Shown in pieces: positions 55,290 to 63,355 of a stretch of 64,000 nt of DNA. Made by a program: the position numbers and the translations under genes. Every line of letters begins with the position of its first letter. Within the stretch, counting starts at the first letter, position 1. The notes beneath the pieces are model-generated. The model saw only the letters and a list, made by a program, of their open reading frames with translations. It was not told where the DNA came from and did not search any database. The DNA is from Tissierella sp. P1 (GTDB taxonomy: Bacteria; Bacillota; Clostridia; Tissierellales; Tissierellaceae), in the NCBI RefSeq assembly GCF_002266425.1, contig NZ_NPMN01000017.1:1-64000 (forward strand), read 5' to 3'.

Positions 55290-56021
55290 ATGTTAAAAAT
55301 GTTACAAATAGAAATATTAAAATTAAAACATTCAAAAGTTTTATGGATTGCCGCTTTGGCTCCTGCATTTGTAGTCTTTCAAGGAGCTTCTAACTTTTTA
55401 AGATATTATGACCTATTTACAGAAAAAGGCCAAAATATATGGAGCCAAATATATACACAAAGTGTTATTTTCTATTCCTTCCTATTGCTTCCTATATTGA
55501 TTACTTTGATTATGTCTATTATGGGAAAAGTAGAGAATGACAATGGGGGATGGAAATATGCTTTAACTCTTCCTGTTAAACGAAAGGATATGTATATAAG
55601 CAAGTTTATCTTAGGTAGCAGTATAGTTTTCATAAATATACTTGTTTTTATAGTAAGTGTATTAATAGCAGGAAAGATGGTGAAAGCCCCCGGACCTATT
55701 CCCTATGATATGATTATTGGACAGCCTCTTTTATCCTATATAGTATCTTTTCCTATTATGATAATAATTTATATTATAAGTATAAACTTCTCTCATGTAG
55801 GAGTACCATTAGGATTAGGAATAGGTCTTACTCTTCCTGCACTTCTTGTGGCTAATACTAAGTATTGGATATTTTACCCTTGGACCTATCCTGCAATGGC
55901 TACTTCTGGAGGAGGATTATTTGAATCAAGTATGCTTATTTATCCCTTCAGTATAATATTATTTGTTATAGCTTTTGTAATAGGTTTATATAAATTTAAA
56001 ACTAAAGATATACTTTCATAG
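55290..56021 (+). CDS. LanG/CprC-like ABC permease, second subunit
   Basis: A 243-residue permease with six helices and the cognate loop NDNGGWKYALTLPVKRKDMY, homologous to the preceding subunit. The pair forms the membrane part of the resistance pump. The start at 55290 has AAAGGAG 8 bases upstream; longer readings overlap the previous gene without a site. Confidence 0.87.
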   Translation: MLKMLQIEILKLKHSKVLWIAALAPAFVVFQGASNFLRYYDLFTEKGQNIWSQIYTQSVIFYSFLLLPILITLIMSIMGKVENDNGGWKYALTLPVKRKDMYISKFILGSSIVFINILVFIVSVLIAGKMVKAPGPIPYDMIIGQPLLSYIVSFPIMIIIYIISINFSHVGVPLGLGIGLTLPALLVANTKYWIFYPWTYPAMATSGGGLFESSMLIYPFSIILFVIAFVIGLYKFKTKDILS

Positions 56022-56026
56022 ATAAT

Positions 56027-56068
56027 ATAGTTCTCTTGTTCTAGAATTTTTAGACAAGAGAACTGTAT
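56027..56068 (+). terminator. Hairpin after the LanFEG-like operon
   Basis: ATAGTTCTCTTGT and ACAAGAGAACTGTAT form an 11-13 bp stem with a 14-base loop. No T run follows. Confidence 0.55.
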
Positions 56069-56218
56069 TATTATGTTATACTTGGTGTAATACTATGTAT
56101 TTTATGAGATAAAGTAATGTGAAGAAGATGAGTAAAGGTTATACAGTATAATATTGAAAAGATTAAAAATATTAGATATAATGAGACGAAAAAGACTATA
56201 CCAATAGGAGGATATAAA

Positions 56219-57243
56219 ATGATATATGTAATAAATAATAGCAATGATCCTTTTTTTAACCATGCTGCAGAAGAATATCTAATGAATAATTTTAATGAAG
56301 AGGTATTTATGTTATGGATAAATAAACCCTCCATATTGATTGGTAGAAATCAAAATACTCTATCTGAGATAAACTTAGACTATGTTAAAGAAAATGATAT
56401 CATAATAGTTAGAAGGTTATCAGGAGGAGGAGCGGTTTATAATGATTTGGGTAATATGAATTTTTCTTTTATTACTTATAGGAATTCTTCAGATGGACAA
56501 GTAAAAAATGGATTTGAAAAGTTTGCAATGCCGGTAATAAATGCTCTTCAGTCATTAGGAGTCAATGCCGTATTTACAGGAAGAAATGATATAACAATAG
56601 ATGGGAAGAAGTTTTCTGGGAATGCCCAATATTTTCAGAAGGACAAGCTTCTTCACCATGGAACTCTTCTATATGATTGTGACATGTCAAAATTATCCTT
56701 GGCCCTAAAATCCAAGGCTATAAAATTTGTTGATAAATCAGTGAAATCGGTAGGGGCAAGAGTTACGAATATCGCTAATCATATGAAAGAGAGCATGACA
56801 CTACTAGAGTTTAGAGAATACCTGAAAAACTATGTAATAAAAACCCATGGTATAGAAACAATATATGAATTTAATGAAAAAGATTTAGAAGAAATTAATA
56901 AGATAGTTAGAGAGCGATTTGAAACCTGGGAATGGAATTATGGGAAAAGCCCAAATTATAGATATAAAAATTCTGTTAAATATCCTAGCGGAGTAATTGA
57001 ATACTATCTAGAGGTTGAAGATGGTCAAATTGAGAATATCTCTATTTATGGGGATTTTTTGGAGAGAAGAATATACAAGAGTTAGAGGAAAGATTAATAG
57101 GGGTAAAGCATAGTATAAAAGATTTAGAAAATGTTTTAAATCAAATAAATACAGATGATTACATTAGAGGTTTATCAGTTAAAGAGTTTATTGAAGGGTT
57201 ACTGGATATAGAATCAAATATGGAGGGATATGAATGCGTTTAA
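56219..57243 (+). pseudogene. lplA: Lipoate-protein ligase A (one frameshift)
   Basis: Attaches lipoate (or octanoate) to E2 and GcvH proteins. The catalytic domain is complete: VRRLSGGGAVYNDLGNMNFS, the lysine motif KKFSGNAQYF and LLHHGTLLYDCD. The apparent stop at 57085 comes from a missing T in the run at 57054-57060. With seven T the frame continues GDFFGEKNIQELEERLIGVK and on to a stop at 57243, giving the C-terminal accessory domain of true ligases and the usual length of about 342. It then overlaps lipA by 10 bases. Confidence 0.88.
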
Positions 57244-58075
57244 GAAAACCAGAGTGGATTAGAGTAAAGATGCAAGGAGGAACTGTATCAAACAAGGTAA
57301 ATTCTTTGATATCGGATCTTTCTTTGAATACAGTATGTAATGAGGCAAATTGCCTAATAGGATGGAATGTTATGAGAGAGGAACTGCTACATTTATGATA
57401 CTGGGCAGAAATTGTACTAGGAATTGTACTTTCTGTAATGTAACTAGAGAAATGCCAGATAAAGTAAATCCAGATGAGCCTGAAAATGTAGCTAAGGCTG
57501 TAGCTAAACTTGGTTTAAGACATGCAGTTATTACATCAGTTACTAGAGATGATTTAGAGGATCAGGGAGCTAACCAATTTGCAAGAGTTGTAGAGGAGAT
57601 AAGAAAAACTACCCCAAAGGTAACAGTTGAACTACTTATACCAGATATGCAGGGAAATAAAGAATTGATAGATATTATTTTAGATTCAGAGCCAAATATA
57701 TTGAATCATAATGTAGAAACAGTACCAGAGTTATATGATGAGGTTCGGCCTATGGCAATATTTGAGAGGTCAATAGAATTACTTGATTATGTAAAAAGAA
57801 CAAGACCAGAGATGAAAACTAAATCAGGTATGATGCTAGGTTTAGGTGAAACTAAGGAACAGGTAATAGATGTATTTAAAAGATTAAGAGAAGTTGATTG
57901 TGATATGTTGACATTGGGGCAATATCTACAGCCTACTACAGCTCATATTCCAGTAGTAGAATATATTACCCCAGGGCAGTTTGATGAATATAAAGAGATT
58001 GCATTATCTATGGGATTTAAGAGGGTAGCTTCATCACCACTTGTTAGAAGCTCATACTATGCAGAAGACTTCTAG
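57234..58075 (+). pseudogene. lipA: Lipoyl synthase (one frameshift)
   Basis: Radical-SAM enzyme that inserts two sulfurs into protein-bound octanoate. It starts MRLRKPEWIRVKMQGGTVSN at 57234. The frame breaks at 57346-57350, inside the first cluster motif. With one C restored it reads CNEANCPNRMECYERGTATF (auxiliary cluster CxxxxCxxxxxC). Then RNCTRNCTFCNV is the radical-SAM CxxxCxxC cluster, and RSSYYAEDF near the end carries the serine ligand. About 280 residues, normal. An internal ATG at 57350 would lose the auxiliary cluster and is not a real start. Operon with lplA. Confidence 0.92.
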
Positions 58076-58104
58076 AATATTATATAAGGTTTAAGGACAT
58101 TAGG

Positions 58105-58147
58105 GAGTAAAAGAAATAAAATTATATATTTCTTTTACTCTTTTTAG
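58105..58147 (+). terminator. Terminator of lplA-lipA
   Basis: GAGTAAAAGAAAT and ATTTCTTTTACTC form a 13-bp stem followed by TTTTT. Confidence 0.88.
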
Positions 58148-58289
58148 TTTCCTTATTTTAATCATTTATCTACAGTTTATAAAAGAAACAATCTAAGGTT
58201 GAATATAATATATATGTTTTGGAATTTTTATTTAAAAATGAACTAATATTAAGTTAAGGCGTAATACATATATAAAGGAGGATGAAGGC

Positions 58290-58823
58290 TTGAGAGAAGA
58301 TATAGATTTGATAATCAATAAGAATAAAACAAAATTATATACTTTTTGCTTTCATCTGTCTAGAAATAAACAAGAGGCTGACGATTTATTTCAAGATACT
58401 TGGATAAAAGTATTTTCTAATCTAGATTCCTTTGATGAAAGTAAAAGTTTTGAGGGCTGGCTGTATACTATCGCACTTAATTCCTACAGAGATAGGTATA
58501 GAAAAGCAAAACGGTGGTTAAATAGGATAGTGGATTTTACTGACTCTGATGAGAAAAACCGTATATTAGACAATGCCAATTCGATATTAGGACTACCAGA
58601 AGAAGAATATCACAAAGAAGAAGAAAGAAAAAGGGTACAAGAAGCAATAAGTAAGTTGAAAGACAAACATAAACTACCTCTAATTCTATATTATTACAGA
58701 TCACTATCATATAAAGAAATCGCAGAGATATTAGGAGTACCCGAAGGGACAATTAAATCTAGAATAAATACTGCAAAGACAAAGCTAAAAGATATCTTAG
58801 AGGAGGATGGATATGGACGATAA
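58290..58823 (+). CDS. ECF RNA polymerase sigma factor
   Basis: A 177-residue sigma factor. Region 2: NKQEADDLFQDTWIKVFSNL and SFEGWLYTIALNSYRDRYRK. Region 4: YRSLSYKEIAEILGVPEGTI and KSRINTAKTKLKDIL. TTG start, with AAAGGAGG 8 bases upstream. It overlaps a small membrane protein gene that takes the position of an anti-sigma factor. The stress it answers to is unknown. Confidence 0.92.
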   Translation: MREDIDLIINKNKTKLYTFCFHLSRNKQEADDLFQDTWIKVFSNLDSFDESKSFEGWLYTIALNSYRDRYRKAKRWLNRIVDFTDSDEKNRILDNANSILGLPEEEYHKEEERKRVQEAISKLKDKHKLPLILYYYRSLSYKEIAEILGVPEGTIKSRINTAKTKLKDILEEDGYGR

Positions 58824-59121
58824 AGAATTAGAACAAATATTATTAGAAATGGGCAGGAAGGAAATTCATCCTTCAGAGAATTTAGTAGATGATACAATTG
58901 CATTTATAAAAAATAAGAATATTTATTATTTAATATTACTATCAATTATATCGTATATAATAGCCATTTTAGGAATTACTGTTGTAGGGAGTAAATATAT
59001 TGGACTCGAAGCTACAGTTTCATTGTTATGTATAATACACTTGATAGGTTGCATATCGTCACTTGGAGTAATCATTGTGTTGAGAAACAATAAGGAAGGA
59101 GAGATTAATTATGAAAAGTAA
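58813..59121 (+). CDS. Small membrane protein in the anti-sigma position
   Basis: A 102-residue protein with a short cytoplasmic N-terminus (DDKELEQILLEMGRKEIHPS), a DDTIAFIKNK linker and two membrane helices. The layout (short soluble head, then helices, 11-base overlap with the sigma gene) fits an anti-sigma factor. A zinc HxxxCxxC motif is not present. Start at 58813 with GAGGAGG upstream. Confidence 0.65.
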   Translation: MDDKELEQILLEMGRKEIHPSENLVDDTIAFIKNKNIYYLILLSIISYIIAILGITVVGSKYIGLEATVSLLCIIHLIGCISSLGVIIVLRNNKEGEINYEK

Positions 59122-59503
59122 AAATTTATTCTGGTTTATTACAGCACTGTGGATAGGTTTTGGAATATTTCCCCTAACTTTAATTGTCTTGAAATTAGGT
59201 CATTCACAGGAAATACATTCTAGAGTTCTCTCTTTATTTTTATTAATTCTTGTAGTTCTAGCAATTGTAATCATAGCTATATGTAGATATGTATATAAAG
59301 ATGCCAAATCTAGGGGAATGGATCCTTATTTATGGATGGCAACAGCAGCATACGTGCCTAATTTTGTAGGATTAATAGTATATCTAGTTATGAGAAAACA
59401 ATTTAGTATGGGAATTCTAAAATGTACAAATTGTAGTATGGAAATAAAAAGAGATTGGAAATATTGTCCTAATTGCTCACATAGATTGCAAGAAAGAAAT
59501 TAA
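59111..59503 (+). CDS. Membrane protein with C-terminal zinc ribbon
   Basis: A 130-residue protein with three hydrophobic helices (about 5-25, 38-58 and 75-95). The C-terminal zinc ribbon has two CxxC knuckles (CTNCSMEIKRDWKYCPNCSH). Between helices lies KDAKSRGMDPYLWMATAAYV, a PLDc_N-like stretch seen in other Bacillota membrane proteins. Third gene of the ECF operon (11-base overlap). Unknown function, possibly a further modulator of the sigma factor. Confidence 0.6.
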   Translation: MKSKNLFWFITALWIGFGIFPLTLIVLKLGHSQEIHSRVLSLFLLILVVLAIVIIAICRYVYKDAKSRGMDPYLWMATAAYVPNFVGLIVYLVMRKQFSMGILKCTNCSMEIKRDWKYCPNCSHRLQERN

Positions 59504-59530
59504 AATACTGCCACTGGCAGTATTTTAATT
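59502..59530 (+). terminator. Terminator of the ECF operon
   Basis: AAAATACTGCC and GGCAGTATTTT with a 3-base loop, then AATTTCTT. The stop codon overlaps the 5' edge. Confidence 0.8.
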
Positions 59531-59599
59531 TCTTACACTTTCCCCAAGCTATCTAATATAGTATAATTAATCTACTATTATGAGAGGGACGGTGATGGA

Positions 59600-60841
59600 G
59601 TGATAAAGGAATTAACAGATAAGTATCTTTCTATATGGTGGGAAACAAAGCCTGAACTACATATGCCGACTGAAAAAATCTCCTTTGCTGAAAAAATTAA
59701 GAATGAGAAAAAAATAGAATTGTTTAGAAAAGCACTGTTTAGAACATTAAAGAAAATACCGAAGAATGAGAATGAAGAGGAAGATTTAAGAAAAGAAGTA
59801 TTTGAACTGATAAAGGAAATGGAGATACAGATATCAAATTATGAAGAAAGCATTATAGATTTTTTTATTGATAATGGGTATGGAAATATTACTAGAGAAT
59901 TTATAGACGAGGTAAAGAAATTTGATTCTCAAATGGAGGTTTATGATATATTTCAAGCTATTAGAAATGTTTGGATTATGAATAGTATACAAATATTATA
60001 TAATATGGAGGTAAAGCTAACACCTTCCATATTCGCTTATAGCATGTTATATCCATATAGCGATAATTATTTAGATGATGCTAATATTTCAGTTGGAGAA
60101 AAGGTAGAGTTTAATAAAAGGTTTAGAGATTGGTTATTAGGAAAAGACAGTGCTCCTTTAAATAATATGGAACAACATATTTACAATCTTGTAAAAAAGA
60201 TAGAATATGAGTTTCAAAGGAATACTTATTCTGAAGTCTTTGAAAGCCTTCTAGGTATTCATACAGCCCAAGAACAAAGTCTCATACAGCAAAGGGAAAA
60301 AACATTACCTTTTGAAAAGAATATAATAGGGATTACCTTTGAAAAGGGAGGTACATCTGTATTAGCTGATGGGTATTTAGTTAGAGGAATATTAGATAGA
60401 GCTGAAGCAGAGTTTATGTTTGGTTATGGAGTATTTCTTCAGATAATAGATGATCTACAGGATGTAAGGGAAGATTATAATAATAAACATATGACCATAT
60501 TCTCTCAAATAGCGGATAAGTATAAATTAGATAGACTGATAAATAAGCTGCTAAATTTTATTGATACTTTCTTTAATAATGAAACTACTTTTACCTCTGA
60601 AAAAGCAAAGAAATTAAAAAGAGTAATTCAGGATTGTTCTCACATTATGATATTTGAAGCTATATCTAAGAATAAAAGTAGATTCAGTAAAGAATATATA
60701 AAGAGAATAGAATCCCATTCTATTGTTAGATTTTCTTATTTCAAAAAAGTTAAGAAAAAGTTTCAAAAAACATTTTCACAAGAAGATATTATTAGAATTT
60801 GTAATATGTTGAGTAAGAATGAATTTATAATAAATATATAA
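59600..60841 (+). CDS. Divergent class I terpenoid synthase-like protein
   Basis: A 413-residue, mostly helical protein of the class I isoprenoid synthase type. The first Asp-rich motif YSDNYLDD (near 153) and a second motif QIIDDLQDVREDY (near 288) carry the metal ligands expected of trans-prenyl transferases and terpene cyclases; QIIDDLQD is close to prenyl-transferase motif 2. The rest has little similarity to IspA or to YtpB-type large terpene synthases. GTG start with GGGACGG upstream. It stands alone between two terminators. Product unknown; databases I recall call such proteins class 1 isoprenoid biosynthesis enzyme. Confidence 0.65.
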   Translation: MIKELTDKYLSIWWETKPELHMPTEKISFAEKIKNEKKIELFRKALFRTLKKIPKNENEEEDLRKEVFELIKEMEIQISNYEESIIDFFIDNGYGNITREFIDEVKKFDSQMEVYDIFQAIRNVWIMNSIQILYNMEVKLTPSIFAYSMLYPYSDNYLDDANISVGEKVEFNKRFRDWLLGKDSAPLNNMEQHIYNLVKKIEYEFQRNTYSEVFESLLGIHTAQEQSLIQQREKTLPFEKNIIGITFEKGGTSVLADGYLVRGILDRAEAEFMFGYGVFLQIIDDLQDVREDYNNKHMTIFSQIADKYKLDRLINKLLNFIDTFFNNETTFTSEKAKKLKRVIQDCSHIMIFEAISKNKSRFSKEYIKRIESHSIVRFSYFKKVKKKFQKTFSQEDIIRICNMLSKNEFIINI

Positions 60842-60918
60842 ATCTAATGATATTGGGCTATTATATTTATATTATAATTTTCAGGATATTTAGGATAAGT
60901 AGATAGGGTATAAATAGG

Positions 60919-60947
60919 TTGTAAACATATATAAGAAATGATATAAT
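60919..60947 (+). promoter_or_regulatory. Promoter of the fluoride riboswitch transcript
   Basis: TTGTAA (60919-60924) and TATAAT (60942-60947) with a 17-base spacer. The predicted start falls at the first base of the riboswitch. Confidence 0.8.
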
Positions 60948-60953
60948 AAAAAA

Positions 60954-61005
60954 TAGGTCATGGGGTTGACCTTAACTGCTATATGCTAATAACTCCTACA
61001 GATAT
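60954..61005 (+). promoter_or_regulatory. Fluoride riboswitch (crcB motif)
   Basis: Stem-loop GGTCATGGGGTTGACC (P1 with the conserved TGGGGT loop) is followed by TTAACTGC, a small stem and GCTAATAACTCCTAC. The order matches the fluoride riboswitch consensus (GGNGATGG..., AACNGC, GCTAATGACTCCTAC). The terminal CTCCTAC is shared with the terminator stem, so fluoride binding would prevent termination. The P1/loop pairing is directly visible. Confidence 0.88.
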
Positions 61006-61026
61006 GGGATATCTGTAGGTTTTTTT
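60995..61026 (+). terminator. Riboswitch-controlled terminator
   Basis: CCTACAGATAT and ATATCTGTAGG with a GGG loop, followed by seven T. Confidence 0.92.
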
Positions 61027-61053
61027 ATGTCTAATTTTAGGAGGATTGATAAC

Positions 61054-62229
61054 ATGGCAACGAGTTTAGGAATCATAATAATATTAGGACTTCTAGCAAA
61101 TGCAGTGTTCACGAGGATAAAATTGCCAGGACTATTAGGTATGATTATTGCAGGTGTTATTATAGGACCATATGGGCTTAATTGGCTTAGTGAAGACATT
61201 ATAAAAGTTTCAGCTGATTTTAGAAAGCTTGCGTTAATTATAATACTACTTAGAGCGGGATTTGGAATTAGCAAGGAAGATTTAAAAAAGGTTGGTGCTT
61301 CTGCCATAAGGTTAAGTTGTATACCGGGATTATTTGAAGGTTTAGCAATAGCTTATGCAGCTATGAAGATATTTCAATTCAATTTCGTACAAGGAGGCAT
61401 GCTTGGATTTATAATTGCAGCAGTATCTCCAGCAGTCATCGTGCCTGCAATGCTTAATTTCATGGAAAGAGGACTTGGAGGAGAAAAAGGGATACCCACT
61501 CTAATACTGGCTGGAGCTTCAATTGATGATGTTTTTGCTATTACAATTTTTTCTACATTTTTAGGAATATATAGTGGTTCAAAGATTAATATAGGTATGC
61601 GGATTTTAAGTATTCCAATATCTATTATTTTAGGAATATTGGCTGGGGTAGTTATAGGAATATTTTTAGTTAAGATATTTAAAAGATATTCTATCAGAGA
61701 TACGAAAAAGGTATTATATATTATTGGTGCGGGAATTCTTCTTACAGCTTTTGAGGATTTAGTTAAGTCTAAGATAGAAATTGCAGGGCTATTAGGTGTT
61801 ATGACAATTGGATTTATTATATTTGAATCTATGCCTCATATAGGAAAAAGAATTGCTGTTAAGCTTAATAAAATCTGGGTTTTTGCAGAGATATTATTAT
61901 TTGTATTGGTAGGTGCCCAGGTAAATATTTGGTTAGCACTTGATACAGGTTTTAAAGGTATGTTATTAATTGTTATAGGATTATTTGCTAGAAGCATAGG
62001 AGTAGTATTATCGCTATTAAAAACTAATCTAAATATGAAGGAAAAGATATTTTGTATTATAGCATATATACCAAAGGCAACAGTTCAAGCAGCCATAGGA
62101 GCTATTCCATTGTCTCTAGGAGTAGAGTCAGGAGATTTGATTTTATCCATAGCAGTTTTAGCCATTGTTCTCACAGCACCTCTTGGAGCAATAGGTGTTA
62201 GTTTAAGCGGAGAGAAATTATTATCATGA
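61054..62229 (+). CDS. Cation/proton antiporter (CPA1/CPA2 type), fluoride-regulated
   Basis: A 391-residue membrane protein with about 12 helices: a Na_H_Exchanger domain with KLPGLLGMIIAGVIIGPYGL at the start, ILAGASIDDVFAITIFSTFL in the middle and IPKATVQAAIGAIPLSLGVE near the end. The middle Asp-Asp pair (SIDDVF) is the ion-binding site. Control by a fluoride riboswitch suggests a role in fluoride stress, as known for such antiporters alongside CrcB/Fluc and CLC-F. No crcB gene is in the window. Start at 61054 with AGGAGG upstream. Confidence 0.88.
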   Translation: MATSLGIIIILGLLANAVFTRIKLPGLLGMIIAGVIIGPYGLNWLSEDIIKVSADFRKLALIIILLRAGFGISKEDLKKVGASAIRLSCIPGLFEGLAIAYAAMKIFQFNFVQGGMLGFIIAAVSPAVIVPAMLNFMERGLGGEKGIPTLILAGASIDDVFAITIFSTFLGIYSGSKINIGMRILSIPISIILGILAGVVIGIFLVKIFKRYSIRDTKKVLYIIGAGILLTAFEDLVKSKIEIAGLLGVMTIGFIIFESMPHIGKRIAVKLNKIWVFAEILLFVLVGAQVNIWLALDTGFKGMLLIVIGLFARSIGVVLSLLKTNLNMKEKIFCIIAYIPKATVQAAIGAIPLSLGVESGDLILSIAVLAIVLTAPLGAIGVSLSGEKLLS

Positions 62230-62239
62230 AAAAACATTG

Positions 62240-62268
62240 CCCCTTGATTTTATTAAGGGGTATTTTTC
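62240..62268 (+). terminator. Terminator of the antiporter gene
   Basis: CCCCTT and AAGGGG around 9 bases, preceded by A-rich and followed by TATTTTT. Confidence 0.8.
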
Positions 62269-62294
62269 AATTAATAAAAATAAATATAAGCAGC

Positions 62295-62495
62295 TTACAT
62301 TCTCAAGACTAGATCATCTACTTTAACGCCTAAAACTTCTGCCAATAAAACTACTTTGTTAAAAGCGGGATTTTTCTTTGTTCCTCGCTCTAATTCTTCA
62401 ATATAAGATTTAGAGATATGAGTAAATTTTGCTATATCCAATGTAGTATATCCTTTGCTGTTTCTTAGTTCTCTTACCTTTGAACCATTTAGCAT
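62295..62495 (-). CDS. Small XRE-family regulator
   Basis: A 66-residue single helix-turn-helix protein: KVRELRNSKGYTTLDIAKFT and HISKSYIEELERGTKKNPAF. GAGGAGG precedes ATG 62495. Alone, 56 bases downstream of the HAD gene on the same strand. Target unknown. Confidence 0.85.
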   Translation of the reverse strand: MLNGSKVRELRNSKGYTTLDIAKFTHISKSYIEELERGTKKNPAFNKVVLLAEVLGVKVDDLVLRM

Positions 62496-62551
62496 AAAAA
62501 ATCCTCCTCTAAAATATTATATTTAATTATACTTAATATAATCTAAAATTA

Positions 62552-63142
62552 TTATGCAATTCTAAAATCATTAAGTTGTTTTTCTGCACGGTTTTCTATT
62601 ATGTCCTCTATTTCAAACCAATTTGTCACACGTGTGATATTCGATGGCAAGGGTCCTTTGTTGTAGTTGCAGTCCATAAGGAGCACTTCAAATCCAGAAT
62701 CAGCCAACTGCATAGCATTTTCATATCGATCTTCTATAAAGATATCACAACTTAAATCCTTTGCAGTGCCAACTTTATTGTGGGAACCTAATAGAGTTAG
62801 TGAATCCATTGATATTTTATGATGGGAAAACCATAAATAAGTCACATTTTTCATTCTTTCTTCTCTTGCAGTAACGAAATGAATTTGATGCTGTCTATAC
62901 AAATTGCTAAGAACTTTTTTGGCACCCTTTCTAATTCTAGCTTCTTGATGTAATGCTTCGCCGTATAAAGCATAAAATAACTCATAAGCTGCCCTATCTA
63001 CTCCTAAAACCCGATGTATTTCGTATACTGTTACATCCTTAGGTTTGATATTAGCATTGAAATAGTCATTTACCCTAGGAATCCAATCGTAAGCCTCGGT
63101 AATAGTCCCATCAATATCAATACATAAATTTAATCCTTTCAT
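62552..63142 (-). CDS. HAD-family 5' nucleotidase-like protein (NT5C/YqfW type)
   Basis: A 196-residue haloacid dehalogenase fold hydrolase. Motif I CIDIDGTIT (the two Asp), motif II VTAREERM and motif IV IEDRYENA are present. The small cap lies between, with a 5'(3')-deoxyribonucleotidase-type layout. It resembles the YqfW group of putative nucleotidases. GGAGGCG precedes the ATG. The true substrate may be another phosphate ester. Confidence 0.8.
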   Translation of the reverse strand: MKGLNLCIDIDGTITEAYDWIPRVNDYFNANIKPKDVTVYEIHRVLGVDRAAYELFYALYGEALHQEARIRKGAKKVLSNLYRQHQIHFVTAREERMKNVTYLWFSHHKISMDSLTLLGSHNKVGTAKDLSCDIFIEDRYENAMQLADSGFEVLLMDCNYNKGPLPSNITRVTNWFEIEDIIENRAEKQLNDFRIA

Positions 63143-63355
63143 TATTTCGCCTCCTATATTTATATTGTGCTTTAATTATACAATAGAAATATAAAGTCTC
63201 TTTTAACATTAAGTTAAGTTTAGGTAAAGAATTGGGGGAATAAATAAAAGTAAATAGACATCTTAAGGCAAAATGATTAGAATATAGATAATAATTTAAA
63301 AGAAAAGGAATTATAATACTATGGATTTAATGTACTGGAAGGGATGATCATTTAA

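Noticed and set aside
57350-58075. lipA starting at the internal ATG 57350
   Set aside because: This start would delete the first three cluster cysteines. One C restored upstream gives the complete enzyme.
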